A stretch of DNA of 64,000 bases from Ornithinibacillus halotolerans (GTDB lineage: Bacteria > Bacillota > Bacilli > Bacillales > Amphibacillaceae), in the NCBI RefSeq assembly GCF_014637405.1, contig NZ_BMEY01000011.1, forward strand, positions 1-64,000, given 5' to 3'. Below, one piece after another: positions 24,226 to 31,027 of the stretch (positions are counted from its first letter, which is position 1; every line of letters starts with the position of its first letter). The notes below the pieces were generated by a model. That model did not search any database. It had not been told where the DNA came from and saw only the letters and a list, made by a program, of their open reading frames with translations. The position numbers and the translations under genes are program-made.

Positions 24226-24589
24226 GTTCCCTCTCCCTCCCTTTCATTAAATACTGGCTCGTAAATCCGGAACTTAATTTTACAAGTATTGTACTTAGTA
24301 AAACGATGATAACAAGCAAAATTCCTTTACCATGAAATAAGCTGAAATAATCCATTATCCCAACCGTTACCGGTATAAAAACTAGTGGTAAATGTTTAAT
24401 TAATTGTTCTGTCCCTTCTTTGATCCAATTTACTTTAACGATACCTGTAAGGAGTAGTAGGAACAGTAACAATAGACCAATTACACTACCAGGGACAAAT
24501 AAATGGAGCGCTTCCTGAATCCACGTTCCTATTCGAAAGATGATGTATAAAAAAGCAATGTGAATGATTACGACTAATATTCTTATCAT
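24218..24589 (-). CDS. LrgA/CidA-family holin-like protein
   Basis: A 123-residue protein with four membrane helices and the family pattern LHLFVPGSVIGLLLLFLLLLTG in the second helix region, then TEQLIKHLPLVFIPVTVGIMDY. It is the small subunit of the LrgAB/CidAB-type complex. I start at ATG 24587-24589 after GGAGAAG; the 17 upstream in-frame codons lack a good site and are unlike the family. It overlaps the LrgB-type gene by 8 bases. Confidence 0.88.
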   Translation of the reverse strand: MIRILVVIIHIAFLYIIFRIGTWIQEALHLFVPGSVIGLLLLFLLLLTGIVKVNWIKEGTEQLIKHLPLVFIPVTVGIMDYFSLFHGKGILLVIIVLLSTILVKLSSGFTSQYLMKGREREHE

Positions 24590-24871
24590 GTAATTTCTTC
24601 TCCAAGTCATTACGTGGGTATATACAAAACTTAGGCCCACTTTCTATCAGAAAACAAGCTTCCTAATTTGACCATTAAAAAAATTGCAGATCTATAGATT
24701 CATAGAACTACAATTGTTTGCACGTCATTTTATAGGAAATCTCCATGAATGCATGTTCTCTAAGGTTGTTTTCACTAACTAATAGTATCAAAATAGTAGG
24801 TTTAAAACAATAGGTTCTGAGTTTAGTAATTTCAATTAGGAATAGAAGTGCAAAGGTATGTGGGGTATTGA

Positions 24872-25024
24872 CTCATATACTTTTTATGCTAGTTTCTTTT
24901 TGGAATGTTAATGAGGAGCTCCCTCATATACTTTTTAACCTATTTTCTTTTTGAACTGTTGATGAGAGGCACGCTCATATACTTTTAAACAAATTTTATT
25001 CGATAATATTAATGAAGGTCCTCG
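24872..25024. repeat. 51-bp tandem repeat, three copies
   Basis: Copies begin with CTCATATACTTTT at 24872, 24923 and 24974, exactly 51 bases apart. Each copy has a T-rich middle (TTTTCTTTTTG) and a TTAATGAGG-like end. The third copy is the most diverged. The array lies in a 650-base gap between lrgA and the zinc-ribbon gene; no function is evident. Confidence 0.85.
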
Positions 25025-25143
25025 TTAAGGTAGTCAGTAATATGAATTTTTGAAAAGTTTTATTTTTCAGTCTAAGAAACTTTGTTATAATTGTTTTGTA
25101 AGAAAAAATTACTACGACAAAAGGAGGAAAGTAAAGCCAGCCT

Positions 25144-25168
25144 AATAAGTCATAATAGGTGACTTATT
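25144..25168 (+). promoter_or_regulatory. Leader hairpin upstream of zinc-ribbon gene
   Basis: AATAAGTCA (25144-25152) pairs with TGACTTATT (25160-25168). It lies about 70 bases upstream of the zinc-ribbon gene, after an AAAGGAGG (25119-25126) that has no usable start codon. It may be part of a structured 5' leader. Confidence 0.4.
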
Positions 25169-25238
25169 ATGGAGTGATACATATTTTTTTACAGAAGCAC
25201 TACTAGATAATTTAGGGTTAAAAGAGAGGAGAACCATT

Positions 25239-26072
25239 ATGCAAACTTGTACAAACTGTGGCCACAATCAAAACACAGGAAAGTTTTGTGAAGAATGTGG
25301 TGGATTACTACAAGATCAGCAAACAGCAGCTTCCGCAACATCTGAAGTTCATTCTATGGATGCAAATCATGTAAATACACCAGAAACACAAACGGCTGCG
25401 ACTACTGTTAATCAAACTCAAACAAATGATACGGTGGAAAAAGTAAAAACAGGATTATCTCAATATTGGAATTATATCGTTCATCATATTAAAAATCCGT
25501 CTAATTCATTTCAATCTACCGAGAACAATTTGCTTAATAGTATTGTAACTTTAGTTCTCTATGCTGTTACGTTTTCATTAAGTATTTATCTATTAGCAAA
25601 TTCTGTTTACAAATCGATTACTAGTTTCTTTTCTGTCAGTGAATCGCTTCCATTCTTTGGAATGAATTTCCGATTTATACTGGGTGCATTTATTATTATT
25701 GCGATTACGTTCGGAAGTGCGCTGGCTGTAACGAAACTAGCTAAACATCAAGATAATTTCAAAACACTACTTTCCCAATATGGTGGACTAGTTGTTCCAT
25801 TTTTAGCATTAAATATTATTGCTTTATTTGGTGGATTAATTGGTTCTGCCACATTAACATTAGTGCCTTTAGTTGCTTCGAATACATTTATGGTTTCCAT
25901 TGTGCCAGCAATATTTGTTTATGAGAAGTCGAGTCAAGTAGATACAAAAGGGTTGAAAGTGTACCATAGTTTCTTAACCGTACTAATCATTGCAATTATT
26001 AGTTATATTATTAGTGATTTTGCATTATCTAATCTATTTGAAGAAATTAGCGAAATAATGTATTACTTATAA
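25239..26072 (+). CDS. Zinc-ribbon membrane protein
   Basis: The 277-residue protein starts with a zinc ribbon (CTNCGHNQNTGKFCEECGG, two CxxC pairs at residues 4-21). A Thr/Gln-rich linker runs to about residue 70, followed by five or six membrane helices from about residue 100. This layout is common in Bacillaceae proteins of unknown function, sometimes with Yip1-like membrane domains. The start follows GAGGAG. It is monocistronic with a good terminator. Confidence 0.7.
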   Translation: MQTCTNCGHNQNTGKFCEECGGLLQDQQTAASATSEVHSMDANHVNTPETQTAATTVNQTQTNDTVEKVKTGLSQYWNYIVHHIKNPSNSFQSTENNLLNSIVTLVLYAVTFSLSIYLLANSVYKSITSFFSVSESLPFFGMNFRFILGAFIIIAITFGSALAVTKLAKHQDNFKTLLSQYGGLVVPFLALNIIALFGGLIGSATLTLVPLVASNTFMVSIVPAIFVYEKSSQVDTKGLKVYHSFLTVLIIAIISYIISDFALSNLFEEISEIMYYL

Positions 26073-26081
26073 AATGAACGA

Positions 26082-26124
26082 AGGTAGGGTAACTGCGATC
26101 GTGATATCGCTCCCCTACCTTTTC
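26082..26124 (+). terminator. Terminator of the zinc-ribbon gene
   Basis: AAGGTAGGG (26082-26090) pairs with CCCTACCTT (26113-26121), followed by TTTCATTTAT on the plus strand. Confidence 0.75.
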
Positions 26125-26135
26125 ATTTATCATTT

Positions 26136-26175
26136 ATTCGACATTCTTCGAGCTTTTTCGGGAGGTGTCAGACAC
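26136..26175 (+). repeat. REP-like element b, orientation A
   Basis: TTCGACA, GAGCTTTTTCGGGA and the perfect palindrome GGTGTCAGACACC (26163-26175). It ends 11 bases from the stop codon of the hydroxyacid dehydrogenase gene and forms the inverted partner of element c. Confidence 0.9.
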
Positions 26176-26186
26176 CCATTTTTATC

Positions 26187-27140
26187 TTACCAAACTGGTG
26201 TTAGTGCGCCTTTGTTATCTAATACATTGATGACGTTTTTGGCAGCGAGTGTTGCCATTGCATCTCTTGTTTCGATCGTAGCATTTCCGATATGTGGAGT
26301 AAGGACAACATTTTGTAATTGTTTTAAGTCACCAGTAATTTCTGGTTCAAATTCATAAACATCTAATGCTGCTCCTGCTATATCTCCTTCTTTTAGTGCT
26401 TCCACAAGATCTGCTTCTTTCACTACTGGTCCTCTTGCTAAATTTAAGAAGAATGCTTCTTTTTTCATCTTAGCAAATACGTCTTTAGTAAATAAGTGAT
26501 GAGTGTCTTTATTGTAGGCTGTATGTACACTAATAACATCACATGTTTCTACTAGCTCTTCAAACGTTACATATGTAGCATTATATTTTTCTTCAATTGC
26601 AGCATCTTTTTGGGAACGTCCAGTATAATATATGTCCATATCAAAAGCTTTTGCTCGTTTTGCTACAGATTGTCCAATATTCCCGAAACCAACAATTCCT
26701 AATTTCTTATTCGTTAATTCTCTTCCTAAGAAGAACAATGGTGCCCATCCATTAAATCCTGTTGTACGACATAATGTGTCTCCTTCTGGAATACGTCGTG
26801 CAAGGGCTAACATTAAACCAAGGGTAAGTTCTGCAGTAGCTTCTGTTGAAACTCCTGGTGTGTTCGAAACGGGGATGTTTCTTTCTTTTGCGGCTTGAAT
26901 ATCAATATTGTCAAATCCAGCCCCAAAGTTAGCAATCACTTTTAAGTTAGGAGCTGATTCAATCACTTTTCTCGTTACTTTCGTGGAAAGTGGACAGATT
27001 AGTGCATCTGCATGACGAACTCCTTCAATAAGCTCATCCTCTGTAATTAACTTCTCACCAGGAAACACATGCACTTCATGCCCAGAAAGAATATCATTAC
27101 CAATCTTCGGTATTTCCCCAGAAATAAAAATAGTTGCCAC
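26187..27140 (-). CDS. D-isomer 2-hydroxyacid dehydrogenase (glyoxylate/hydroxypyruvate reductase type)
   Basis: A 317-residue NAD(P)-dependent dehydrogenase. The Rossmann motif is KLGIVGFGNIGQSVAKRAKAF; catalytic residues are the Arg in NLARGPVVKE, the Glu in DVYEFEP and the His in LTPHIGNAT. The sequence is close to glycerate dehydrogenase/GhrB-like enzymes. I place the start at GTG 27138-27140, 10 bases after AAGGA; the 20 codons further upstream are encoded by REP element c. The gene is bracketed by inverted elements b and c. Its promoter appears to lie beyond c, so the REP hairpin is in its 5' untranslated region. Confidence 0.88.
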   Translation of the reverse strand: MATIFISGEIPKIGNDILSGHEVHVFPGEKLITEDELIEGVRHADALICPLSTKVTRKVIESAPNLKVIANFGAGFDNIDIQAAKERNIPVSNTPGVSTEATAELTLGLMLALARRIPEGDTLCRTTGFNGWAPLFFLGRELTNKKLGIVGFGNIGQSVAKRAKAFDMDIYYTGRSQKDAAIEEKYNATYVTFEELVETCDVISVHTAYNKDTHHLFTKDVFAKMKKEAFFLNLARGPVVKEADLVEALKEGDIAGAALDVYEFEPEITGDLKQLQNVVLTPHIGNATIETRDAMATLAAKNVINVLDNKGALTPVW

Positions 27141-27165
27141 ATCAATCAAATCCTTTCCTGATAAT

Positions 27166-27195
27166 GGTGTCTGACACCACCCGAATTTTGTCGAA
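27166..27195 (-). repeat. REP-like element c, orientation B
   Basis: The perfect palindrome GGTGTCTGACACC (27166-27178) followed by ACCCGAATTTTGTCGAA. It begins 26 bases upstream of the dehydrogenase start and lies between the likely promoter and the ribosome binding site. Confidence 0.9.
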
Positions 27196-27206
27196 TGCAT
27201 AGCTAA

Positions 27207-27212
27207 ATTATA
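27207..27212 (-). promoter_or_regulatory. Likely -10 box of the dehydrogenase gene
   Basis: TATAAT on the minus strand, with only a weak -35 (TTAAAC-like) 16 bases upstream. It would start the transcript just before REP element c. Confidence 0.45.
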
Positions 27213-27255
27213 TCATATGTTTACATTAGTTTAATGATTAGGAACACAAACAAAA

Positions 27256-27287
27256 AGATCGCTTTAGTATTCGAACTAAAGCGATCT
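27256..27287 (-). terminator. Terminator of the 27340-27669 gene
   Basis: AGATCGCTTTAGT (27256-27268) pairs perfectly with ACTAAAGCGATCT (27275-27287); the minus strand continues with TTTTTG. Confidence 0.85.
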
Positions 27288-27339
27288 CTTTATTTAGTAA
27301 TTTATTTTCTTCCCGTGCATTTCGTGGTACGTAGGAAGG

Positions 27340-27669
27340 TCATCCAAAGTACACTCTGACACTCCCCTCCTTTTCAGCAGTTTCTAAGCAATTTTTTATA
27401 AACCGAAAGATTTGTTTTTCATCCCAATGTTTAAATTCATCCTCTGATTCACAAGCATTATTTTTATTACTTTGCTTGAACTCTCGCCAACTTTTTCTTA
27501 TTTCCTCTAATGTATATGTCGTCTCGGTTCCATTTCCACTAACCCCTGCATAATAATCATAAGCATCCAATAAGCCATATAAAATAAGAGCATTATAGTT
27601 TCCCATACTAAATCTAGCATAGGCTATTTCTTCCCCACCTCTATTAAATCCTAAAATATCATGTCCCAT
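27340..27669 (-). CDS. Conserved hypothetical protein
   Basis: A 109-residue soluble protein that opens MGHDILGFN and contains EEIAYARFSMGNYNALILYGLLDA and a C-terminal EKQIFRFIKNCLETAEK helix. It has no signal peptide or known catalytic motif. It looks like a family of small Bacillaceae and phage-associated proteins of unknown function, but I cannot name it. A strong GAGGAGG site precedes the ATG and a terminator follows. It is next to the RAYT transposase, in the same direction. Confidence 0.6.
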   Translation of the reverse strand: MGHDILGFNRGGEEIAYARFSMGNYNALILYGLLDAYDYYAGVSGNGTETTYTLEEIRKSWREFKQSNKNNACESEDEFKHWDEKQIFRFIKNCLETAEKEGSVRVYFG

Positions 27670-27754
27670 TTTAGCTCCTCCTCTACTAACTCGGGTTCTT
27701 AATACGTCAATTTATACATATAAATGTTTTCTACCTCTATTAACTATTTAGATT

Positions 27755-28306
27755 TTACGAACTTTTACTTTCCTTTCTCTCTTGTTCTAACTGAATATAC
27801 TCACCGTATTTTTTCCGTTTATTGTGGTCACTTCCAGGGAAGTAAGCTAATACTTCGTCAAGTACTAGCAACTCATGTCTTATTGGATTTACATAATATT
27901 GATAACTACTCCAAGGATAATGTTCAGGCTTATTCACTAGATTCGCTCTTACTGGATTTAAATGAATATAACTACTTACTTGCAGCATGCCACTACCAGG
28001 TTCAATTATCTCTCCATAAAATCTATTTTCAAATACATGTCCAGTTAGATCATATTTTTTGTTATAGTAGTCAGCATAGCGCTTGTTAATTAATGCCATA
28101 ATCTTAGAAATAGAATGGTTCTTAGAACGCAATTGGAGGTGGTAGTGGTTATTCATGAGGCAGTATGAGGCAAGTTCAAACGGGGTTTTCTCATTTACTT
28201 TTTCAAGTAAATATAAAAATGCTTGAAAATCTCCTTTTTCTAGAAAAAGTGCTCCACGGCGATTTCCTCTCGAAACAATATGGTAGAATGCGTGGGACGA
28301 CCACAT
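27755..28306 (-). mobile_element. REP-associated tyrosine transposase (RAYT, Y1 IS200-like)
   Basis: A Y1-type HUH transposase of the RAYT class. The N-terminal block HAFYHIVSRGNRRGALF, the HUH motif MNNHYHLQLR, and the helix with the catalytic Tyr in INKRYADYYNKKY are present, followed by GHVFENRFYG and YIHLNPVRANLV. The family cuts single-stranded hairpins and is linked with REP elements. The first conventional start is ATG 28304-28306, but it is poorly placed. AGGAGG at 28333-28338 points instead to an in-frame ATT at 28322-28324 that would restore the usual '(M)ARKNR' N-terminus. Sixteen REP-like palindromes surround it within 30 kb. Confidence 0.88.
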
Positions 28307-28496
28307 TCTATTCTTTCTAGCAATTCTATACTCCTCCTTTCCCTATAATTATCAATAAAATAGAATATCTACTCTTGAAAGTCAAAAGTGTAAAATCGAA
28401 TTGTCGGATATAAAGGGAACGATGAAATCTACCTATCTATTAGTAAAATATCGTTTCACATACACTTCTTCTATTTAAAAATAAAAAGTAATAAAA

Positions 28497-28526
28497 AAAC
28501 TACTTAATGGATTAATTAAGTAGTTT
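28497..28526 (-). terminator. Terminator of the YkgJ-family gene
   Basis: AAACTACTTAAT (28497-28508) pairs with ATTAAGTAGTTT (28515-28526); the minus strand runs into TTTTTTTAT. It lies beyond REP element d. Confidence 0.8.
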
Positions 28527-28528
28527 CA

Positions 28529-28568
28529 TTCGACAAAATCCGAGCTTTTTCGGGAGGTGTCAGACACC
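28529..28568 (+). repeat. REP-like element d, orientation A
   Basis: TTCGACA, GAGCTTTTTCGGGA and GGTGTCAGACACC (28556-28568). It ends 8 bases from the stop of the YkgJ-family gene and pairs in inverted orientation with element e. Confidence 0.9.
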
Positions 28569-28575
28569 TTATCTT

Positions 28576-29310
28576 TTATTTTGCGGTTGGTTTCATCCAT
28601 TCGATTAGATAGTTTTCTTTGTATAGGTCGTCTGGGTAGTGAATGAATCCGGTGTCTCCTTCTTCATATAGGAATTGTAGGAACTCATTGAGTGCCCCCA
28701 TGTACTGAGCATACAAAAATTCAAAGCTAATGGTTTCTTTTGGCATAAGGTTCGTTTCACAAATAGTGGGGTTTGTAAAATTCATGTATGTCCGACAAGG
28801 TATCGGTCGAATCTCATATGCCATACATTTATTTGTTTTCGTATCTAGTAGTGGACATGGTGTGAGTGTTTTACGATATTTCATTTTGAAATCTGGATCA
28901 TTTTTAAAGTCTAGGGTGAGAACTTCTTCTATTTGTTGTTTATATGTTTCATAGTATTGTCTCAAATGTTCTTGAATGCTACTTCTTCTTTCATCCGGTA
29001 AATTCTGAATAGCTTGGTTCATTAGTTTTGCTTCCATTTCATTAACAATGATCGGAAAGTAACAACAAAACGAACATCCCATTCGGCATGTTGAGGTTAG
29101 ACCAACATGGTCTTCCATATTTGAAATTTCGGTACTAACAACTTTTAATAATTCTTGAAAACTAGCAACTAGTTTATCATCAACAGACACTTCTTCCTCT
29201 GCCCATCGTTCAACAATAGTATAAAACTTCTCTTCATCTATTTCATATTCATTCATTAATTGATTACATTTTGCTTGAATCTCTTCAACAGTTAAATATT
29301 GATTGCTCAT
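28576..29310 (-). CDS. YkgJ-family cysteine cluster protein
   Basis: The 244-residue cytoplasmic protein carries the CxxxCxxCC cluster (CRMGCSFCCYFPI, near residue 80) and a second Cys set in LTPCPLLDTKTNKCMAYEIRPIPCRTY. This is the YkgJ/UPF0153 pattern, a putative zinc- or iron-sulfur-binding family of unknown function. The N-terminal 70 residues are helical. The gene is bracketed tightly by inverted REP-like elements d and e and has its own terminator. Confidence 0.85.
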   Translation of the reverse strand: MSNQYLTVEEIQAKCNQLMNEYEIDEEKFYTIVERWAEEEVSVDDKLVASFQELLKVVSTEISNMEDHVGLTSTCRMGCSFCCYFPIIVNEMEAKLMNQAIQNLPDERRSSIQEHLRQYYETYKQQIEEVLTLDFKNDPDFKMKYRKTLTPCPLLDTKTNKCMAYEIRPIPCRTYMNFTNPTICETNLMPKETISFEFLYAQYMGALNEFLQFLYEEGDTGFIHYPDDLYKENYLIEWMKPTAK

Positions 29311-29368
29311 TCCAATTCTCCTAGTACAATATTGTTCTATTGTTAACTATTTTCCCCCAATTGTAAAG

Positions 29369-29398
29369 GGTGTCTGACACCTCCCGGAATTTGTCGAA
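29369..29398 (-). repeat. REP-like element e, orientation B
   Basis: GGTGTCTGACACC (29369-29381), then TCCCGGAATTTGTCGAA. It lies 58 bases upstream of the YkgJ-family gene. Confidence 0.9.
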
Positions 29399-29520
29399 TG
29401 GTGTATTTTCTTCTATATCCAGTTGACAGCTAATCTCTGTATTGATAATATTAAAATATTAAAAATATTATAATAATAATCAAATTACTAACACTGTCAA
29501 ATCTAACTGACTTTACTGAT

Positions 29521-29604
29521 GAGGTAAAGCATTCCTTAGATATGAGCCAGTTTACCACCTACGAGATAAAATTCTTATCCTTAGTGTGATAGCTGGCTTT
29601 TTTT
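29521..29604 (+). promoter_or_regulatory. Attenuator-like leader of the lysine dehydrogenase operon
   Basis: AGCCAG (29545-29550) pairs with CTGGCT (29593-29598) around a long internal stem and is followed by TTTTTTT, forming an intrinsic terminator 200 bases upstream of the gene. GGTAAA (29523-29528) can instead pair with TTTACC (29551-29556), which belongs to the terminator stem. The two folds exclude each other, the layout of a regulated terminator. No known riboswitch consensus is recognised. Confidence 0.55.
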
Positions 29605-29625
29605 GTTTTCTATTTGTGAATCAAC

Positions 29626-29664
29626 CTTCAAGTAGCTACATTTCTTAATTAAATCTACTTGAAG
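29626..29664 (+). promoter_or_regulatory. Leader hairpin
   Basis: CTTCAAGTAG (29626-29635) pairs perfectly with CTACTTGAAG (29655-29664), a 10-bp stem with a 19-base loop between the attenuator and the lysine dehydrogenase gene. Confidence 0.5.
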
Positions 29665-29674
29665 TTCTAATGAT

Positions 29675-29727
29675 ATAGCTTCTTGTGGCCATTGGGTTCA
29701 CTTCGTTAACAGCGGCTACAAAGCTAT
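29675..29727 (+). promoter_or_regulatory. Two-tier stem structure in the leader
   Basis: The outer stem ATAGCTT (29675-29681) pairs with AAGCTAT (29721-29727), and the inner stem TGTGGCC (29684-29690) pairs with GGCTACA (29714-29720) with one G-T. The loop contains GTTCACTTCGTTAAC. It lies about 65 bases upstream of the ribosome binding site. Confidence 0.45.
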
Positions 29728-29805
29728 TTCTTCATAGAGGAGGTGAAATTCAAATCATATCAACATGTTAACCTAGTTTTTCATACACAAAAAGGAGGAA
29801 TTTTA

Positions 29806-30963
29806 ATGAGAATTTTTGTCCTAGGTGCTGGACTAATGGGAAAAGAAGTAACCCGTGATTTAATTAGAAATCCAAATGTGGAACAAGTCGTAGTAGGTGA
29901 CCTCGATATATCTAGGGCCGAACAAGTTTGTATGCAGCTACAGGACAATCGACTACAAGCTGTCTACATGGACACTGCTGATGAAAGCAATTTTATTAAT
30001 TTTATTAAAGATTTTGATGTTGTTATTAATGCTACTGTTTATACGTTAAACAAAGCTGTGGCAAAAATGGCCATACAAGCAGGAGTTCATGGTGTTGATT
30101 TAGGCGGGAATGTAAACGATCTTGCTAAAGAAATTCTTGCCCTTGATCAGGAAGCGAAGCAAAATGGCACAACCTACATTACCGAACTTGGTGTTGCACC
30201 TGGTTTAACCAATATTCTCGTTGGACATGGTGCAAAAACTTTTGATGAATTACAATCCATTCACCTCCGTGTTGGTGGAATCCCTAAGGAGCCAGAACCT
30301 CCTTTAGAGTACAATCAAGTGTATTCGATGGACGGAATTATCTATCAATACGAAGGAAAATCTACCATCTACCGGAATGGACAGCAGCAAGAAATCCCTA
30401 CATTATCCGAAGTGGAAGATATTTACTTTGAACGATTTGGTCCATTAGAAGCTTTTCATACAGCAGGTGGTACTTCTACATTGCCTTATACGTTTCCTAC
30501 TATTAAAAATTTAGATTATAAAACGATTCGCTATCCAGGCCATGCGAAGAAAATAAAATTACTCTCTGAATTACATTTGCTACGTGATGATTATTATGTA
30601 GAACTAGATGGACAAATGATTCGACCACGAGATGTGCTGGCAAAAGTACTAGAACCAATTTTAGATCTAGGGGATAAAGAAGATGTCGTTTTAGTCCGCG
30701 TTATTCTAGAGGGAATAGTTGCTGGAGAAACTGTATCTCGAGAATATGAATTACTAGCAGAATTTGATCGTGAACATAAAGTTACTGCGATGGCTCGTGC
30801 GACTGCTTACAGTATATCCGTCGTTGCCCAAATGATTGGCAGTGGCCTCATCCATCAAAAAGGCGTATTTGCACCAGAACAAATTGTTCCAGGTGACGTG
30901 CATATAGATGAAATGGCTAAACGAGGAGTTCATATTAAAGAGAAAAGTTTAATAAATAATTAA
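29806..30963 (+). CDS. lysDH: L-lysine 6-dehydrogenase
   Basis: The 385-residue protein belongs to the saccharopine dehydrogenase fold. It begins MRIFVLGAGLMGKEVTRDL (Rossmann nucleotide-binding site) and carries blocks such as GVHGVDLGGN, TELGVAPGLTNIL, GGIPKEPEPPLEYN and FGPLEAFHTAGGTSTL that I recognise from Geobacillus-type L-lysine 6-dehydrogenase. That enzyme deaminates the lysine side chain to allysine, which cyclises to piperideine-6-carboxylate. I start at ATG 29806, after AGGAGG; the longer frame upstream lacks a good site. It is followed by an NhaC-family transporter and is preceded by a structured leader, so a lysine catabolic or lysine-balance role is likely. Confidence 0.85.
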   Translation: MRIFVLGAGLMGKEVTRDLIRNPNVEQVVVGDLDISRAEQVCMQLQDNRLQAVYMDTADESNFINFIKDFDVVINATVYTLNKAVAKMAIQAGVHGVDLGGNVNDLAKEILALDQEAKQNGTTYITELGVAPGLTNILVGHGAKTFDELQSIHLRVGGIPKEPEPPLEYNQVYSMDGIIYQYEGKSTIYRNGQQQEIPTLSEVEDIYFERFGPLEAFHTAGGTSTLPYTFPTIKNLDYKTIRYPGHAKKIKLLSELHLLRDDYYVELDGQMIRPRDVLAKVLEPILDLGDKEDVVLVRVILEGIVAGETVSREYELLAEFDREHKVTAMARATAYSISVVAQMIGSGLIHQKGVFAPEQIVPGDVHIDEMAKRGVHIKEKSLINN

Positions 30964-30986
30964 TACGAATCTCCACTACGCATATT

Positions 30987-31000
30987 TGTAAGCGATTACA
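30987..31000 (+). promoter_or_regulatory. cre box (CcpA) upstream of the NhaC-family gene
   Basis: TGTAAGCGATTACA matches the cre consensus TGWAANCGNTNWCA at all 14 positions. It lies 27 bases before the transporter start, in the gap after lysine dehydrogenase. Confidence 0.75.
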
Positions 31001-31027
31001 AAATAAATAAAAATAGGAGGAATTGAT

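Noticed and set aside
27162-27200. N-terminal extension of the hydroxyacid dehydrogenase (MHSTKFGWCQTP)
   Set aside because: These residues are REP element c read in frame; the GTG at 27138-27140 has a ribosome binding site and fits the family N-terminus.
29521-29604. Second lysine riboswitch before lysine dehydrogenase
   Set aside because: None of the conserved lysine aptamer blocks seen at 9215-9380 (GAGGTAGAGG, GCCGAAG, GCTGG) occurs in the right order here.
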